Shown piece by piece: positions 50,982-61,789 of a DNA stretch of 64,000 nucleotides. Under the pieces are notes generated by a model. That model saw only the letters and a program-made list of their open reading frames with translations, was not told the origin of the DNA and ran no database searches. The stretch's first letter is position 1; every line of letters begins with the position of its first letter. The position numbers were made by a program, and so were the translations under genes. This DNA comes from Pseudomonas sp. Bc-h (lineage in GTDB: Bacteria > Pseudomonadota > Gammaproteobacteria > Pseudomonadales > Pseudomonadaceae), in NCBI RefSeq assembly GCF_002080045.1, contig NZ_MUIN01000006.1:451093-515092 (forward strand), written 5' to 3'.

Positions 50982-52754
50982 TCAAAGTCCTTGTTCGCTC
51001 AGCCACAGGTTCAGGGCCGCGAGCTGCCACAGCTTGGAGCCGCGCAGCGGGGTCAATTGACCATCGGGATCGGTCAACAGCTTGTCGAGCATGGTGGGGT
51101 TGAACAGTCCGCGATCCTGGCTCGGGTCGAGCAACAGATCACGCACCCAGTTCAACGTGTCGCCCTCAAGGTGCTTGAGGCCGGGCACCGGGAAATACCC
51201 TTTTTTACGGTCGATGACTTCCGACGGGATCACCAGACGCGCCGCTTCCTTGAGCACTTGCTTACCGCCATCAGGCAGCTTGAAGCGCGCAGGGACGCGG
51301 GCCGAGAGTTCGACCAGACGGTAATCGAGAAACGGCGTGCGCGCTTCCAGGCCCCAGGCCATGGTCATGTTGTCGACGCGTTTGACCGGGTCGTCCACCA
51401 GCATCACGGTACTGTCCAGACGCAGGGCTTTATCCACCGCTGCATCGGCACCGGGCATGGCGAAATGTTCGCGCACGAAGTCACCGGCGGCGTCATTGGC
51501 GGTCAGCCATTGCGGGGCGACCGTGTCGGCGTATTCCTTGTAGCTGCGGTCGAAAAACGCGTCGCGGTAGGCCGCATACGGGTCGCTGGCGCCGTCGACT
51601 TGCGGGTACCAGTGGTAACCGGCGAACAGCTCGTCCGCGCCCTGGCCGCTTTGCACCACTTTGCAGTGCTTGGCGACTTCGCGGGACAGCAGATAGAACG
51701 CGATGCAGTCATGGCTGACCATCGGCTCGCTCATGGCGCGAAACGCAGCAGGCAACTGCTCGATGATTTCGCTTTCCTTGATGCGCAACTGGTGGTGGTT
51801 GGTGCCGTAATGCTTGGCGATCAAGTCCGAATACTGGAATTCGTCGCCGCGCTCGCCGCCGGCATCCTGGAAACCGATGGAGAAAGTGGACAGATCCTTC
51901 ACCCCGACCTCTCGCAGCAGGCCGACCAGCATGCTCGAGTCGACGCCGCCAGAGAGCAACACGCCGACATCCACCGCCGCACGTTGACGAATGGCCACGG
52001 CTTCGCGGGTGCTGTCGAGCACGCGGTCGCGCCAGTCTTCAAGGGTCAGGTTGGCTTCATCGGCCCGTGGGCCGTAGGGCAGTGTCCACCAGGTTTTCTG
52101 CTCGACCTTGCCCTCGGCGCTGACACGCATCCAGGTGGCAGGCGGAATTTTCTCGACGCCGGCCAGCAGGGTGCGCGGAGCGGGAACTACCGCGTGGAAG
52201 TTCAAGTAGTGGTTCAGCGCAACCGGGTCGAGCATCGGGTTGATGTCGCCGCCTTTGAGCAGGGCGGGCAATGCCGATGCGAAGCGCAGGCGCTTGTCGG
52301 TGCGTGACAGGTAAAGCGGCTTTACGCCCAGACGGTCGCGAGCGATGAACAGGCTTCTGTTATCGCGCTCCCAGATGGCGAATGCGAACATGCCGTTGAG
52401 CTTGGGCAGCATGTCTGCGCCCCAGGCGTGATAGCCCTTGAGCAGCACTTCGGTGTCACCACCGGAATGGAACTGATAACCGAGGCTTTCGAGCTCGGCA
52501 CGCAGTTCGGGGAAGTTGTAGATCGCGCCGTTGAAGGCCAGTGACAGGCCCAGATGGCTGTCGATCATCGGCTGCGCAGAGCCGTCAGACAGGTCCATGA
52601 TTTTCAGGCGACGATGGCCCAGGGCAATCGGCCCCTGGCTATGAAAACCCCAGGCATCCGGGCCGCGAGGGGCCAGATGATGGGTGATGCGTTCTACTGC
52701 GGCGAGGTCCGCAGGTTGGTTGTCGAAGCGTAGTTCACCAGCTAATCCGCACAT
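50982..52754 (-). CDS. asnO: N-acetylglutaminylglutamine amidotransferase (AsnB-like)
   Basis: A 590-residue asparagine-synthetase-like enzyme. The N-terminal Cys2 glutaminase (MCGLAGELRF) supplies ammonia to the C-terminal PP-loop domain (GVLLSGGVDSSML near residue 265), which amidates N-acetylglutaminylglutamine to give NAGGN. It is the first gene of the osmolyte operon. Length and domain order match the family. The 171-base upstream spacer should contain an osmotically controlled promoter; I see no specific element. Confidence 0.9.
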   Translation of the reverse strand: MCGLAGELRFDNQPADLAAVERITHHLAPRGPDAWGFHSQGPIALGHRRLKIMDLSDGSAQPMIDSHLGLSLAFNGAIYNFPELRAELESLGYQFHSGGDTEVLLKGYHAWGADMLPKLNGMFAFAIWERDNRSLFIARDRLGVKPLYLSRTDKRLRFASALPALLKGGDINPMLDPVALNHYLNFHAVVPAPRTLLAGVEKIPPATWMRVSAEGKVEQKTWWTLPYGPRADEANLTLEDWRDRVLDSTREAVAIRQRAAVDVGVLLSGGVDSSMLVGLLREVGVKDLSTFSIGFQDAGGERGDEFQYSDLIAKHYGTNHHQLRIKESEIIEQLPAAFRAMSEPMVSHDCIAFYLLSREVAKHCKVVQSGQGADELFAGYHWYPQVDGASDPYAAYRDAFFDRSYKEYADTVAPQWLTANDAAGDFVREHFAMPGADAAVDKALRLDSTVMLVDDPVKRVDNMTMAWGLEARTPFLDYRLVELSARVPARFKLPDGGKQVLKEAARLVIPSEVIDRKKGYFPVPGLKHLEGDTLNWVRDLLLDPSQDRGLFNPTMLDKLLTDPDGQLTPLRGSKLWQLAALNLWLSEQGL

Positions 52755-52925
52755 ATAATCCTTACCGGTTTTCCGTTGGGGAGCGTAGACGGGGAGTCCG
52801 GCTACCCAAAGACTGACCGGCAGGATTTGCCAGAGTTTTAGAACAATCGGTTATAAGCGGGCGCAGATGTCTGGTAAAACTGTATCTATTTTGGGGGACG
52901 TGTCGTTGGCAGGGGGCTTGCAGTT

Positions 52926-54032
52926 TCAATACCCCGTCATCTCCAGATACCCAACCCCCTCCTGACTGCCACTGACCTGCACCGGACCCTCCCAATAGGG
53001 GATCTGCAGGTTCATCCAAGCCTGCGGATTGAGCGCTTCCACCGTGATGTTCAGATCCTTGCCCGGGATCTTTACCGACCAACGGGTAGGCATGTCGCGC
53101 CCTTCGACGTCGGTGGTGTCCTGCGGCTCAAGCGCGATGTCCTTGCCTTCCAGCAACTGGGTGCTGCCATCGCCGTTGATCCAGGTTCCGGTGAGATACG
53201 GTTCGCCGTCCTTCTGCCGCATGCGGTACAGCATCACTTCGGCGCCATCTTTCAGGTGCAGCGAAAACCAGTCCCAGCCGGTCTGGTTTTCCGTCAGCGG
53301 CTGGCTGCTCCATTCGCGATCCAGCCACGCAGGGCCGTTCACTTGATAGGTCTTGCCGTCGATCTCCACGCTTCCATCGGCCAGAAAGAATGGCTGGCTG
53401 TAGTAATACGACGCCTGGCCCTGCTCCGATTTCTGGCTGAAGCCCTGTTTGCCTTGCAGCACCAGCGGCTTGCTCGACGTCAGGCGCAATTGATAGTGAA
53501 AGTGCGGGCCGCTGGCCTGCAGGTGCATGTCCGCCAGCGGATCATCGCCGCTTGCCTTGCTGCTCAAGGCCCAGTCGTCGATCCATGCCGAAAAGGGCGC
53601 CAGCGTCACCCCCGTCTGACCGATGCCGCCTCGGGCGTAGCGTTCTGCCGCGTAGTGGTCATTCTCGGAAGTGACCGCCGCGTGGCCCATCCACAGGTTG
53701 CGGTTGCTCCAGCCCTGATCGTTGCCAGGCGCGTTTTTCGAGCGGGGAAGGGCGTTGCGAAACAGCGTCCATTGCACACCGAACGACTGACCGGCAGCGT
53801 CTTTCAGATTGGCCGTGATGTACCACCACTCAATGCGGAAATCGTTATGCGGGCCGTGATCCTCGGGGAACGAGAAGCGCTTGTCCGGCGTTACCTGTGC
53901 GTAGCTCGCCGCATCGTCCGCCAAGCCTGCGAAGCCTTTTCCTTCCTCGGGTTTGTCGTCGCAACCGACCATGAGCAGGCTGAGGATCAACAGCGCAGCA
54001 GCCCTGGCCTTCATCAGCCCGTCAGCTTTCAT
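52926..54032 (-). CDS. Lipocalin-like (CrtC/AttH family) lipoprotein
   Basis: A 368-residue exported lipoprotein: signal with lipobox MVGC near residue 24, then a two-lobed lipocalin-like fold (DFRIEWWYITANLKD, ENQTGWDWFSLHLKDG, PAWLDREWSSQPL). It resembles AttH and carotenoid 1,2-hydratase-like proteins. With the ABC ATPase and FtsX permease upstream it forms an AttEFGH-like set, thought to move or modify hydrophobic compounds. ATG 54032 overlaps the permease stop; ATG 54014 is an alternative that gives a shorter signal. Confidence 0.82.
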   Translation of the reverse strand: MKADGLMKARAAALLILSLLMVGCDDKPEEGKGFAGLADDAASYAQVTPDKRFSFPEDHGPHNDFRIEWWYITANLKDAAGQSFGVQWTLFRNALPRSKNAPGNDQGWSNRNLWMGHAAVTSENDHYAAERYARGGIGQTGVTLAPFSAWIDDWALSSKASGDDPLADMHLQASGPHFHYQLRLTSSKPLVLQGKQGFSQKSEQGQASYYYSQPFFLADGSVEIDGKTYQVNGPAWLDREWSSQPLTENQTGWDWFSLHLKDGAEVMLYRMRQKDGEPYLTGTWINGDGSTQLLEGKDIALEPQDTTDVEGRDMPTRWSVKIPGKDLNITVEALNPQAWMNLQIPYWEGPVQVSGSQEGVGYLEMTGY

Positions 54033-56501
54033 TGGCGAATGTCCTCAGCAAGTCGGCTGGACGGGTGCGATACAGCCGATACAGCGGCCACGCCGATGCG
54101 AGCAGAGTGGCGAGCATCGCTAGTAGCATCAGGCGCAGCAACTGCATCGGAAACACCTGCAACGGCAGGCGCCAGCCGAAGGCCTGAACGTTGATCACCG
54201 CATCCAGACACCAGGCCAACAACAGCCCCAACGGAACCGCCAGCACCAGCGTCAACACCGCGAGCAGCCAGGTCTGGGCCAGATTCAGCAGCATCAATTG
54301 CCTGCGCGTCACGCCCAATGCCCACAGCGGCGCCAGTTGCCCAAGGCGGCTCTGGCTCTGGGTCAGCAGGCTGATGAACAGCGCGACGCCCGCGACCATC
54401 AGCGTCAGGCTGTTCAGCGCGGCGGTGGCGGCGAAGGTGCGTTCGAACACCTGCCGCGACCAGGCCTTGAGCTGGATCTGGTCGACGATGCGGTTTTCGT
54501 CGATGGTGAACTTGTTGTGCAGCACCCGCAGCAATTGCGGAATGGCGCGAGGGTCTATCCGCAGATTGAAGCGGTTAGGCGTCAACGTCGGCCAGTGTTT
54601 GAGCAGGTGATCGGCGTTGACCAGTATGTGCCCCTTGGGATTGCCGTAATCAGCGTAGATCCCCACCACCCGCAACGGCCATTCGCCGTCCGGGGCCGGC
54701 AGCTTTACTTCGTCTCCGATGCTGACCTTCAGACGGCGCGCCAGTTGTTCGCTGAGCATCAGCGTTTCTTCCCTGGCGAGCGCGGCCCATGGGTCGCCGC
54801 TGGCCGACTCCAGCAGCGGCCAGTGCTGCCGGTAATGCGGATGATCGATAACGCCGAACAGCTCGGCGGGCCAACCTTTGAGTTGCAGCGAAATCTGATA
54901 GTTGGGCAGCACGGCCGAGGTCAGCGGTTGCTCGCTCAGCCACTTCTGCAGCGGCGCGGCCTGCGCGGAATTTTGTGGGTTTATGTACAGCTCGGCGCTC
55001 AGGCGCTGTTCCAGCCAGTGGGTGAAGGTCTGGCGAAAGCCTGAGGTCATGCTGCCCGCACCAATATTCGCAGCCATCGCCAGCAGCAGTGCCATCAGCG
55101 CCAGGCTCAAGGCGGGCAATTGCTGGCGGCAGTCGGCGAGAAACCATTGGCCCAGCACCGTGCGGCTTCTGCCCAGCAGCGCGTTGAGCAGGACATTGAG
55201 CAGCACCGGCAACCCCAGCGCGGCGGCGAGCAACAGGCTCGCCATCAGCACAAAACCCAGTGTCAGGCTGTTGCCGAACAGCGCGGCGAGCAGCGCGATG
55301 ACCGCCGAGATCCCGGCAATCCAGCCTTGACGCTTCAACCAGCGGGCGTGGGTTTCGTGCCACGCCTGAGCGTTGGCCAGTGCCAGCAGCGGCAGGCGTG
55401 CAGCGCGCAACAGGCTGCTGGCCCCCGCGAGAAAGGCGCCGAACAGCGCAACGCCGAGCCCGCTCAGCCACCACCAGATACTCAGGTTCAGATGCCCGGC
55501 CACTTCGGCGCCGTATAGCCCGCGCAGGCTGGCCGCGACATCGGGCAGCAACACACTGGCCAACCAGTAGCCACTGATGACTCCGGCGATCCCGCCGAGC
55601 AAGGCCAGCACGCCCAATTCGATGACCAGACTGGTAATCAGTTTTCGCGCGCTGACGCCGCACGCGCGCAGGTTTCGCAGCAATCCTCGACGTTGTTCCA
55701 GGGCCAGACCAATCGCGGCATGCACGATAAACAAACCGACCACGAACGACAGAAAACCCAGCGCATCGAGATTCAGGTGGAAGCTCTCGGTGAGGCGCCC
55801 CAGATCGTTGTCCTCGCCGCTTTTGCGAATCACCAGCTCGCCTTTCAGTTCATCGGGTAGAGCAGGGGCGTTTTCCGCGAAGTTCATTGGCAGGATCAGC
55901 CGCGAGATCTGTCCCGGTTGATTGAGCAATTGCTGCGCAAAGCCGATGTCCACCAGCAGCAGGCCGGGGGCCATGTCCGTCTCGGCGTGCAGCGGCGGCA
56001 GGACCTGGCCGCCCTCGCTCATTGGCTGCTGACCTTCGTGCAGACCCAACGCTTGCAGGGTTTGCGGGGAAATCCAGGTGCTGCCCGGTGGAGTGAAGAA
56101 GTCGACGATCTGCGCGGTGTCCAGCGACTGCCCCGCAAGCGCGGTGTTGACCGGTAGCGACACCGGTTCGATGCCCAGGAGGGTCAGGCGTTGATCGGGC
56201 AGATCCTTGAGGGTGATGCGGCCGCGCAACGCGGGGGACACCGGCCAGCCCGCGCGGCGCAGGCTGACGAAAGCGTCCTGCGAAAAATTCGCGCCGTTGG
56301 GTGACACCAGCACTTTCTGCGGCTCGCCGCCGATCAACTGGCTGGCCTTGGCGTAGCTTTCCCGCGCCTGGCTGTTCAGGGCTTGCACGCCAGTCAGCAG
56401 GCTGGTCGCCAGCCACAGCCCGGTCAGCACACTGAAGAATTGAACGGGATGCCGTCGCCAATGGCTGAGCAGGGCCTTGAGCGTCCAGAAAAATACCGGC
56501 A

Positions 56502-56502
<1 letters not shown>
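54022..56502 (-). CDS. FtsX-like ABC permease
   Basis: An 826-residue integral membrane protein with two FtsX domains, one near residues 240-370 and another near 690-815, large periplasmic MacB-type portions between, and about eight to ten membrane segments. An N-terminal hydrophobic segment (FFSVLTGLWLATSLLTGVQA) anchors it. It uses the ATPase encoded immediately upstream (one-base overlap) and precedes the lipocalin-like lipoprotein gene, overlapping it by 11 bases. Confidence 0.85.
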
Positions 56503-57176
<674 letters not shown>

Positions 57177-57367
57177 GCACCTGAAAGAGGAGTGAGGTGG
57201 AGAATACCGGGTTGGCCGGGGGAGATGTAAACAGCACGATGGTGCAGATTTGTAGCGCAGTGGATACAAGAGTGGGGTTGTGGTGCCTAGCCAGGCTTTT
57301 GATTATGCCGAAGGCGTGGGAGCGGGCTTGCAAGCGATCTGCCTCTGTCAGACGTACCGCAGTCTCT

Positions 57368-57530
57368 GGATTTACTGCCGCTGCGCGCCAGATCGCTGCC
57401 GTCGTGACCTCCGGCGTCTCCCACGGGTTTCGCGGCGTACACAAAAGTGGCGGTACCGACGAATCCGTTGGATTTACTGCCGCTGCGCGGCAGATCGCTG
57501 CCATCGTGACCTCCGGCGTCTCCCACGGGT
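57368..57530. repeat. Two tandem units with family-C arms (about 102-base period)
   Basis: GGATTTACTGCCGCTGCGCG starts at 57368 and again at 57470. Each is followed by a family-C right arm (GATCGCTGCCGTCGTGACCT and GATCGCTGCCATCGTGACCT) and by GGTTTCGCGGCGT. The arms have no inverted partner inside the unit. Confidence 0.75.
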
Positions 57531-57593
57531 TTCGCGGCGTGCGAGCAGTATTCCTGCAACTCCCGGCGTACGGGCACTATTCGTACAGGTTCG

Positions 57594-57935
57594 AGAGAGG
57601 TATGCGGATTAGCCGAACGACGCCGAACCTGTGGGAGCTTCTGGAGCTGTGCGACAGTGGCGAAGCGGTGGTGCAGACGTTGATGTATGGCCTGCCCACT
57701 GCGTTCGCTGCCGTCGTGACCTCCGGCGTCTCCCACAGGTTTTGCAGTATTCCTGCAACTCCCGGCGTCTTCCACGAGAGAGGGTATGCAGATTATCCGA
57801 ACGACGCCGAACCTGTGGGAGCTTCTGGAGCTGTGCGACAGTGGCGAAGCGGTGGTGCAGGCGTTGATGTATGGCCTGCCCACTGCGTTCGCTGCCGTCG
57901 TGACCGCCGGCATCTCCCACAGGTTTCGCGGCGTG
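57594..57935. repeat. 184-base tandem duplication of a family-C REPIN-like pair
   Basis: TATGCGGATTAGCCGAACGA (57601) recurs as TATGCAGATTATCCGAACGA (57785), and homology continues for about 140 bases. Each unit holds a left arm (CTGTGGGAGCTTCTGGAG, 57629 and 57813) and a right arm (TCGCTGCCGTCGTGACC, near 57705 and 57889) around TGTATGGCCTGCCCACTGCG. The spacer 57177-57976 is made of these and the units before them; no gene of its own is visible. Confidence 0.8.
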
Positions 57936-57976
57936 CGCAAAAGTGGCGGCAATGATCAATCTGTAGCTGATGGGTG

Positions 57977-59953
57977 TCACTTGCCTCGAATCAAGCCGCG
58001 CAGTACAAACCGGTTCGGATGACAGGCCTCGGCCACGCTGCGGGGCAGAGGCAGCGGCTCGTTATCCAGCCATGCGGCGATCAGCTCGCCGGACAAGGGC
58101 GCCGTGATCAACCCGCGCGAACCATGCCCGCTGTTGACGTACAAGCCGTCGAGCCAGGGGCAGGCGGTCTGCGGGACTTGTCGGGCATCTTTGCGCAGTG
58201 CCGCATAGGCCTCAAGAAACGCTTCCTTGTTTGCCAGCGGCCCGACGATGGGCAGGTAATCCGGGCTGGTGCAACGAAAAGCCGCGCGGCCCTCAAGCTG
58301 CTCGGCAGGCAGCGCATTGACCCCCAGGCGCTGGGTCAAATCTTCGGAGATTTCCCGCAGCAACTCGAGATTACCCAGATGCTCGGCCGTGGTCGGTGTC
58401 AGGTCGTCGCTCTTGAAGTCGAAGCTGGCACCCAGCGTGTGTTCGCCCAGACGCCCCGGCGCCACATAACCTTCTGCGCAGACAACGGTGTTCAACGACC
58501 GACTCGAGGGGGTTTCTGTCAGGCGAGTGATCTGCCCGCGAATACGCTTGAGTGGCAAGTCTGCACTGGCCGCAAAGCGCTTGACCTCCGCTGCACCCGC
58601 CAGCACCACCACCGGCGCCGAGTCCAGCAGTCGCTCGCCATCCCACGCCTGCCAGTGTTCACCTTCACGTCGTAGCTCGACCACATCGTTATGGGGCAAC
58701 AGGCGAATGTTCGGCTGCCCAGCCTGATAACGGCACAGGGCAGGGGGATGCACCCAGCCACCTTCGGGGTAAAACAGACCGCCGCTGCTCAAGGCGATAC
58801 CCGCCCGCGCTTCAGCTTCAGGACGCTCCAGCACATGCAGCAGATCAGAGGAAAACGCTTCGGTCAATTGCGCCTGACGTTCACGTTCCTTTTCGTCGAA
58901 GGCCAGTTGCAGCACGCCGCAATCGCCCCAGTCGACGCCACGCTGCAGGCGTTCCAGCAGGCGACGGGTGTGGCCGAAACCGCTGAGGATCAATTGCGAA
59001 AGCGCTGTGCCATGGGCTGACAGTTTCAGGTACAGCACGCCTTGAGGATTGCCCGACGCTTCCTGCGCCAGATCGGCATGACGCTCCAGCAGACTGACCT
59101 GCCAACCCCGCGCCGCAAGGCTGGCGGCAGTCGCGCAACCGGCAAGACCGGCGCCGATCACCAGTGCCTTGCGCTCTTCGAGCTCCAGTACAGGACGCGC
59201 AAACCAGGGTTTCGCAGGGGCAGGAGTGGGCACATCTTCCGGCCAGCCGATAAACGCGCCCTTGAGCACTTCCCATTTATGCCCGATGCCCGGCACGCGC
59301 TTCATCTTGAAACCCGCCGCGTTCATCGCGCGACGCACCCAGCCGGTGCTGGTGAAGGTGCCGATGGTGGAGCCCGGCGCGGCCAGACGCGCCAGCTCGG
59401 CGAACAGTTCAGGGGTCCACATTTCCGGGTTTTTCGAGGGCGCGAAACCGTCAAGAAACCATGCGTCGATCTGCCCGTCCAGTTGCGGCAACATCTCCAG
59501 CACATCGCCGATCAGCAGCGTCAGCGTCACCCTCCCACCATCGAACACCAGCCGCTGGAACCCCTCATGAATGGCGACGTACTGGTCGAGCAACGGGTCG
59601 GCGAACACCTTCAACTCTGGCCACAGGGCCAAGGCTCGCTCAAGGTCGACGCGGTTGAGGGGGTATTTCTCGACGCTGACAAATTGCAGGCGTGCCCCGG
59701 GCGTGGCGCAGGCTTCGAACAGTTGCCAGGCGCAGAGAAAATTCAGCCCGGTGCCAAAGCCGGTTTCGCCAATCACCAGGCGCCCGTCCACGGGGAGCGC
59801 AGTGAAGCGCGCCTGTAGGTCGTTCTGGGTCAGGAACACATGACGGGTTTCGGCCAGCCCCGATTCGTTGGAAAAGTAGACGTCGGCGAACGCCCGGGAG
59901 ATCGGGTTACCGTTTTCGTCCCAGTCGAGCTGGGCGTGCTGGATAGTGGTCAT
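57977..59953 (-). CDS. mnmC: Bifunctional tRNA 5-methylaminomethyl-2-thiouridine biosynthesis protein
   Basis: A 658-residue two-domain enzyme that finishes the mnm5s2U34 modification. The N-terminal methyltransferase (GETGFGTGLNFLCAW near residue 65, WFLDGFAPSKNPEMW near 168) and the C-terminal FAD oxidoreductase (ALVIGAGLAGCATAASLAAR near 268, ending GLYVNSGHGSRGL) are both intact. I use ATG 59953 (MTTIQHAQLDWD). It is divergent from pap, with a 154-base spacer. The start of the gene is clear of repeats, but its 3' end abuts the family-C repeat array. Confidence 0.93.
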   Translation of the reverse strand: MTTIQHAQLDWDENGNPISRAFADVYFSNESGLAETRHVFLTQNDLQARFTALPVDGRLVIGETGFGTGLNFLCAWQLFEACATPGARLQFVSVEKYPLNRVDLERALALWPELKVFADPLLDQYVAIHEGFQRLVFDGGRVTLTLLIGDVLEMLPQLDGQIDAWFLDGFAPSKNPEMWTPELFAELARLAAPGSTIGTFTSTGWVRRAMNAAGFKMKRVPGIGHKWEVLKGAFIGWPEDVPTPAPAKPWFARPVLELEERKALVIGAGLAGCATAASLAARGWQVSLLERHADLAQEASGNPQGVLYLKLSAHGTALSQLILSGFGHTRRLLERLQRGVDWGDCGVLQLAFDEKERERQAQLTEAFSSDLLHVLERPEAEARAGIALSSGGLFYPEGGWVHPPALCRYQAGQPNIRLLPHNDVVELRREGEHWQAWDGERLLDSAPVVVLAGAAEVKRFAASADLPLKRIRGQITRLTETPSSRSLNTVVCAEGYVAPGRLGEHTLGASFDFKSDDLTPTTAEHLGNLELLREISEDLTQRLGVNALPAEQLEGRAAFRCTSPDYLPIVGPLANKEAFLEAYAALRKDARQVPQTACPWLDGLYVNSGHGSRGLITAPLSGELIAAWLDNEPLPLPRSVAEACHPNRFVLRGLIRGK

Positions 59954-60107
59954 GGTCGAACTTTGGCGGGAGCAAGGCGCGCATCTTAACCCAGCGCCAG
60001 GGCCAGGTTGCAGCAGGCGAATTGACCCATGGCCGGGATTCGCGGTCATAGCCCTCACTGACTCATCAGATCCGCTAGTCTTGAGCGATCAGGAACAGGA
60101 GCCGTAC

Positions 60108-61610
60108 ATGTTCGAATCCGCTGAAATCGGCCACACCATCGACGACGAAACCTACGACGCTGAAGTCCCCGCCCTGCGCGAAGCCTTGCTCGATGCTCAG
60201 TTCGAGCTGCATGAACAGGCCAAGCGTCCGATCATCATCCTCATCAACGGGATCGAAGGCGCCGGCAAGGGCGAGACTGTCAAGCTGCTGAACGAATGGA
60301 TGGACCCGCGCTTCATCGAAGTACGCACCTTCGATCAGCAGACCGACGAAGAGCTGGCCCACCCACCCGTCTGGCGTTACTGGCGCCAGTTGCCGCCCAA
60401 AGGCCGGATTGGCGTGTTTTTCGGCAACTGGTACAGCCAGATGATTCAGGGGCGGGTACACAAACAGTACAAGGACCCGGTGCTGGATCAGGCCATCAAC
60501 GCTGCCGAACGCCTGGAAAAAATGCTCGTCGACGAAGGCGCGGTGATCTTCAAGTTCTGGTTTCACCTGTCCAAGAAGCAGATGAAGCTGCGCCTCAAGA
60601 CCCTCAAGGATGACCCCCTGCACAGTTGGCGCATCAGCCCGCTGGACTGGCAGCAATCGAAGACCTACGACAAATTCGTGCGTTTCGGCGAGCGCGTGCT
60701 GCGTCGCACCAGCCGCGACTACGCGCCTTGGCATGTGATCGAGGGTCTGGACCCCAACTACCGCAGCCTGACGGTTGGCCGTCTGCTGCTGGAAGGTCTG
60801 CAAAACGCCCTCAAGACCCCCGAGGGCAGCACCAATCTGGTCAACCTCGGGCCGTTGCCGAGCAACACCGATGAGCTGAGTCTGCTGGACAATCTGGACA
60901 TGACCCTGGCGCTGGACAAGGACGATTACGAAGAACAACTGATTACCGAACAGGCGCGACTGTCCGGCCTGATGCGCGACAAACGTATGCGTCGTCACGC
61001 GCTGGTGGCAGTGTTCGAAGGCAACGACGCGGCAGGCAAGGGCGGGGCGATCAAGCGGGTCGCGGGCGCCCTCGACCCTCGGCAATACCACATCGTGCCA
61101 ATTGCCGCGCCCAGCGAAGATGAACGTGCGCAGCCTTATCTGTGGCGCTTCTGGCGGCAGATCCCGGCGCGGGGCAAATTCACAGTATTCGACCGTTCAT
61201 GGTATGGCCGGGTGCTGGTCGAGCGGGTCGAAGGCTTCTGTTCCGAGGCCGACTGGCTGCGGGCTTACACCGAGATCAACGACTTCGAGGAGCAGCTCAC
61301 CGACGCCGGCATCGTGGTGGTGAAGTTCTGGCTGGCGATTGACGACAAAACCCAGCTGGAGCGTTTCAAATCCCGGGAAAAGATCCCCTTCAAACGCCAC
61401 AAGATCACCGACGACGACTGGCGCAATCGCAAGAAATGGCCGCAATACCGCGAAGCCGTGGGCGACATGGTCGACCGCACCAGCACCGAAATCGCCCCGT
61501 GGACCCTGGTCGAAGCCAACGACAAACGCTGGGCGCGGGTAAAGGTGCTGCGCACGATCAATGATGCCTTGCAGGCGGCGTTCGAGAAAGATGACAAGAA
61601 GAAACGATAA
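60108..61610 (+). CDS. pap: Polyphosphate:AMP phosphotransferase (PPK2 class II)
   Basis: A 500-residue protein of two fused PPK2 domains. The first has GIEGAGKGETVKLL near residue 48 and the second GNDAAGKGGAIKRVAG near 305, followed by DRSWYGRVLVERVEG near 363 and the lid lysines. It makes ADP from AMP using polyphosphate as donor. Length matches the two-domain Pap enzymes of Pseudomonas and Acinetobacter. ATG 60108 has AGGAG seven bases upstream. It is followed at once by a VapC fragment. Confidence 0.92.
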   Translation: MFESAEIGHTIDDETYDAEVPALREALLDAQFELHEQAKRPIIILINGIEGAGKGETVKLLNEWMDPRFIEVRTFDQQTDEELAHPPVWRYWRQLPPKGRIGVFFGNWYSQMIQGRVHKQYKDPVLDQAINAAERLEKMLVDEGAVIFKFWFHLSKKQMKLRLKTLKDDPLHSWRISPLDWQQSKTYDKFVRFGERVLRRTSRDYAPWHVIEGLDPNYRSLTVGRLLLEGLQNALKTPEGSTNLVNLGPLPSNTDELSLLDNLDMTLALDKDDYEEQLITEQARLSGLMRDKRMRRHALVAVFEGNDAAGKGGAIKRVAGALDPRQYHIVPIAAPSEDERAQPYLWRFWRQIPARGKFTVFDRSWYGRVLVERVEGFCSEADWLRAYTEINDFEEQLTDAGIVVVKFWLAIDDKTQLERFKSREKIPFKRHKITDDDWRNRKKWPQYREAVGDMVDRTSTEIAPWTLVEANDKRWARVKVLRTINDALQAAFEKDDKKKR

Positions 61611-61613
61611 GTC

Positions 61614-61779
61614 CTCGTCAGCCGACTATCAGGATGCGGTCGCGGTTGAGAGCCTTGCGCTTATCCACAAGGATCCGTTTGATCGAATCCTGGTCTCGCA
61701 GGCCACGATTGAGGGCTTCACCCTGCTCACTGCCGATGTATTGGTGGCACAGTACGGCGGCCCGGTGCGGATGGTTTGA
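61614..61779 (+). pseudogene. VapC-type PIN domain toxin, C-terminal remnant
   Basis: About 54 codons match the C-terminus of VapC-like PIN nucleases: AVESLALIHKDPFDRILVSQ, then a TLLTADVLVAQYGG end. The frame has no start with a ribosome-binding site of its own, and the N-terminal part with the first catalytic Asp and any antitoxin gene are missing. It is a relic of a type II toxin-antitoxin pair, cut off by the pap gene in front. Confidence 0.65.
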
Positions 61780-61789
61780 TCTGAGAAAA

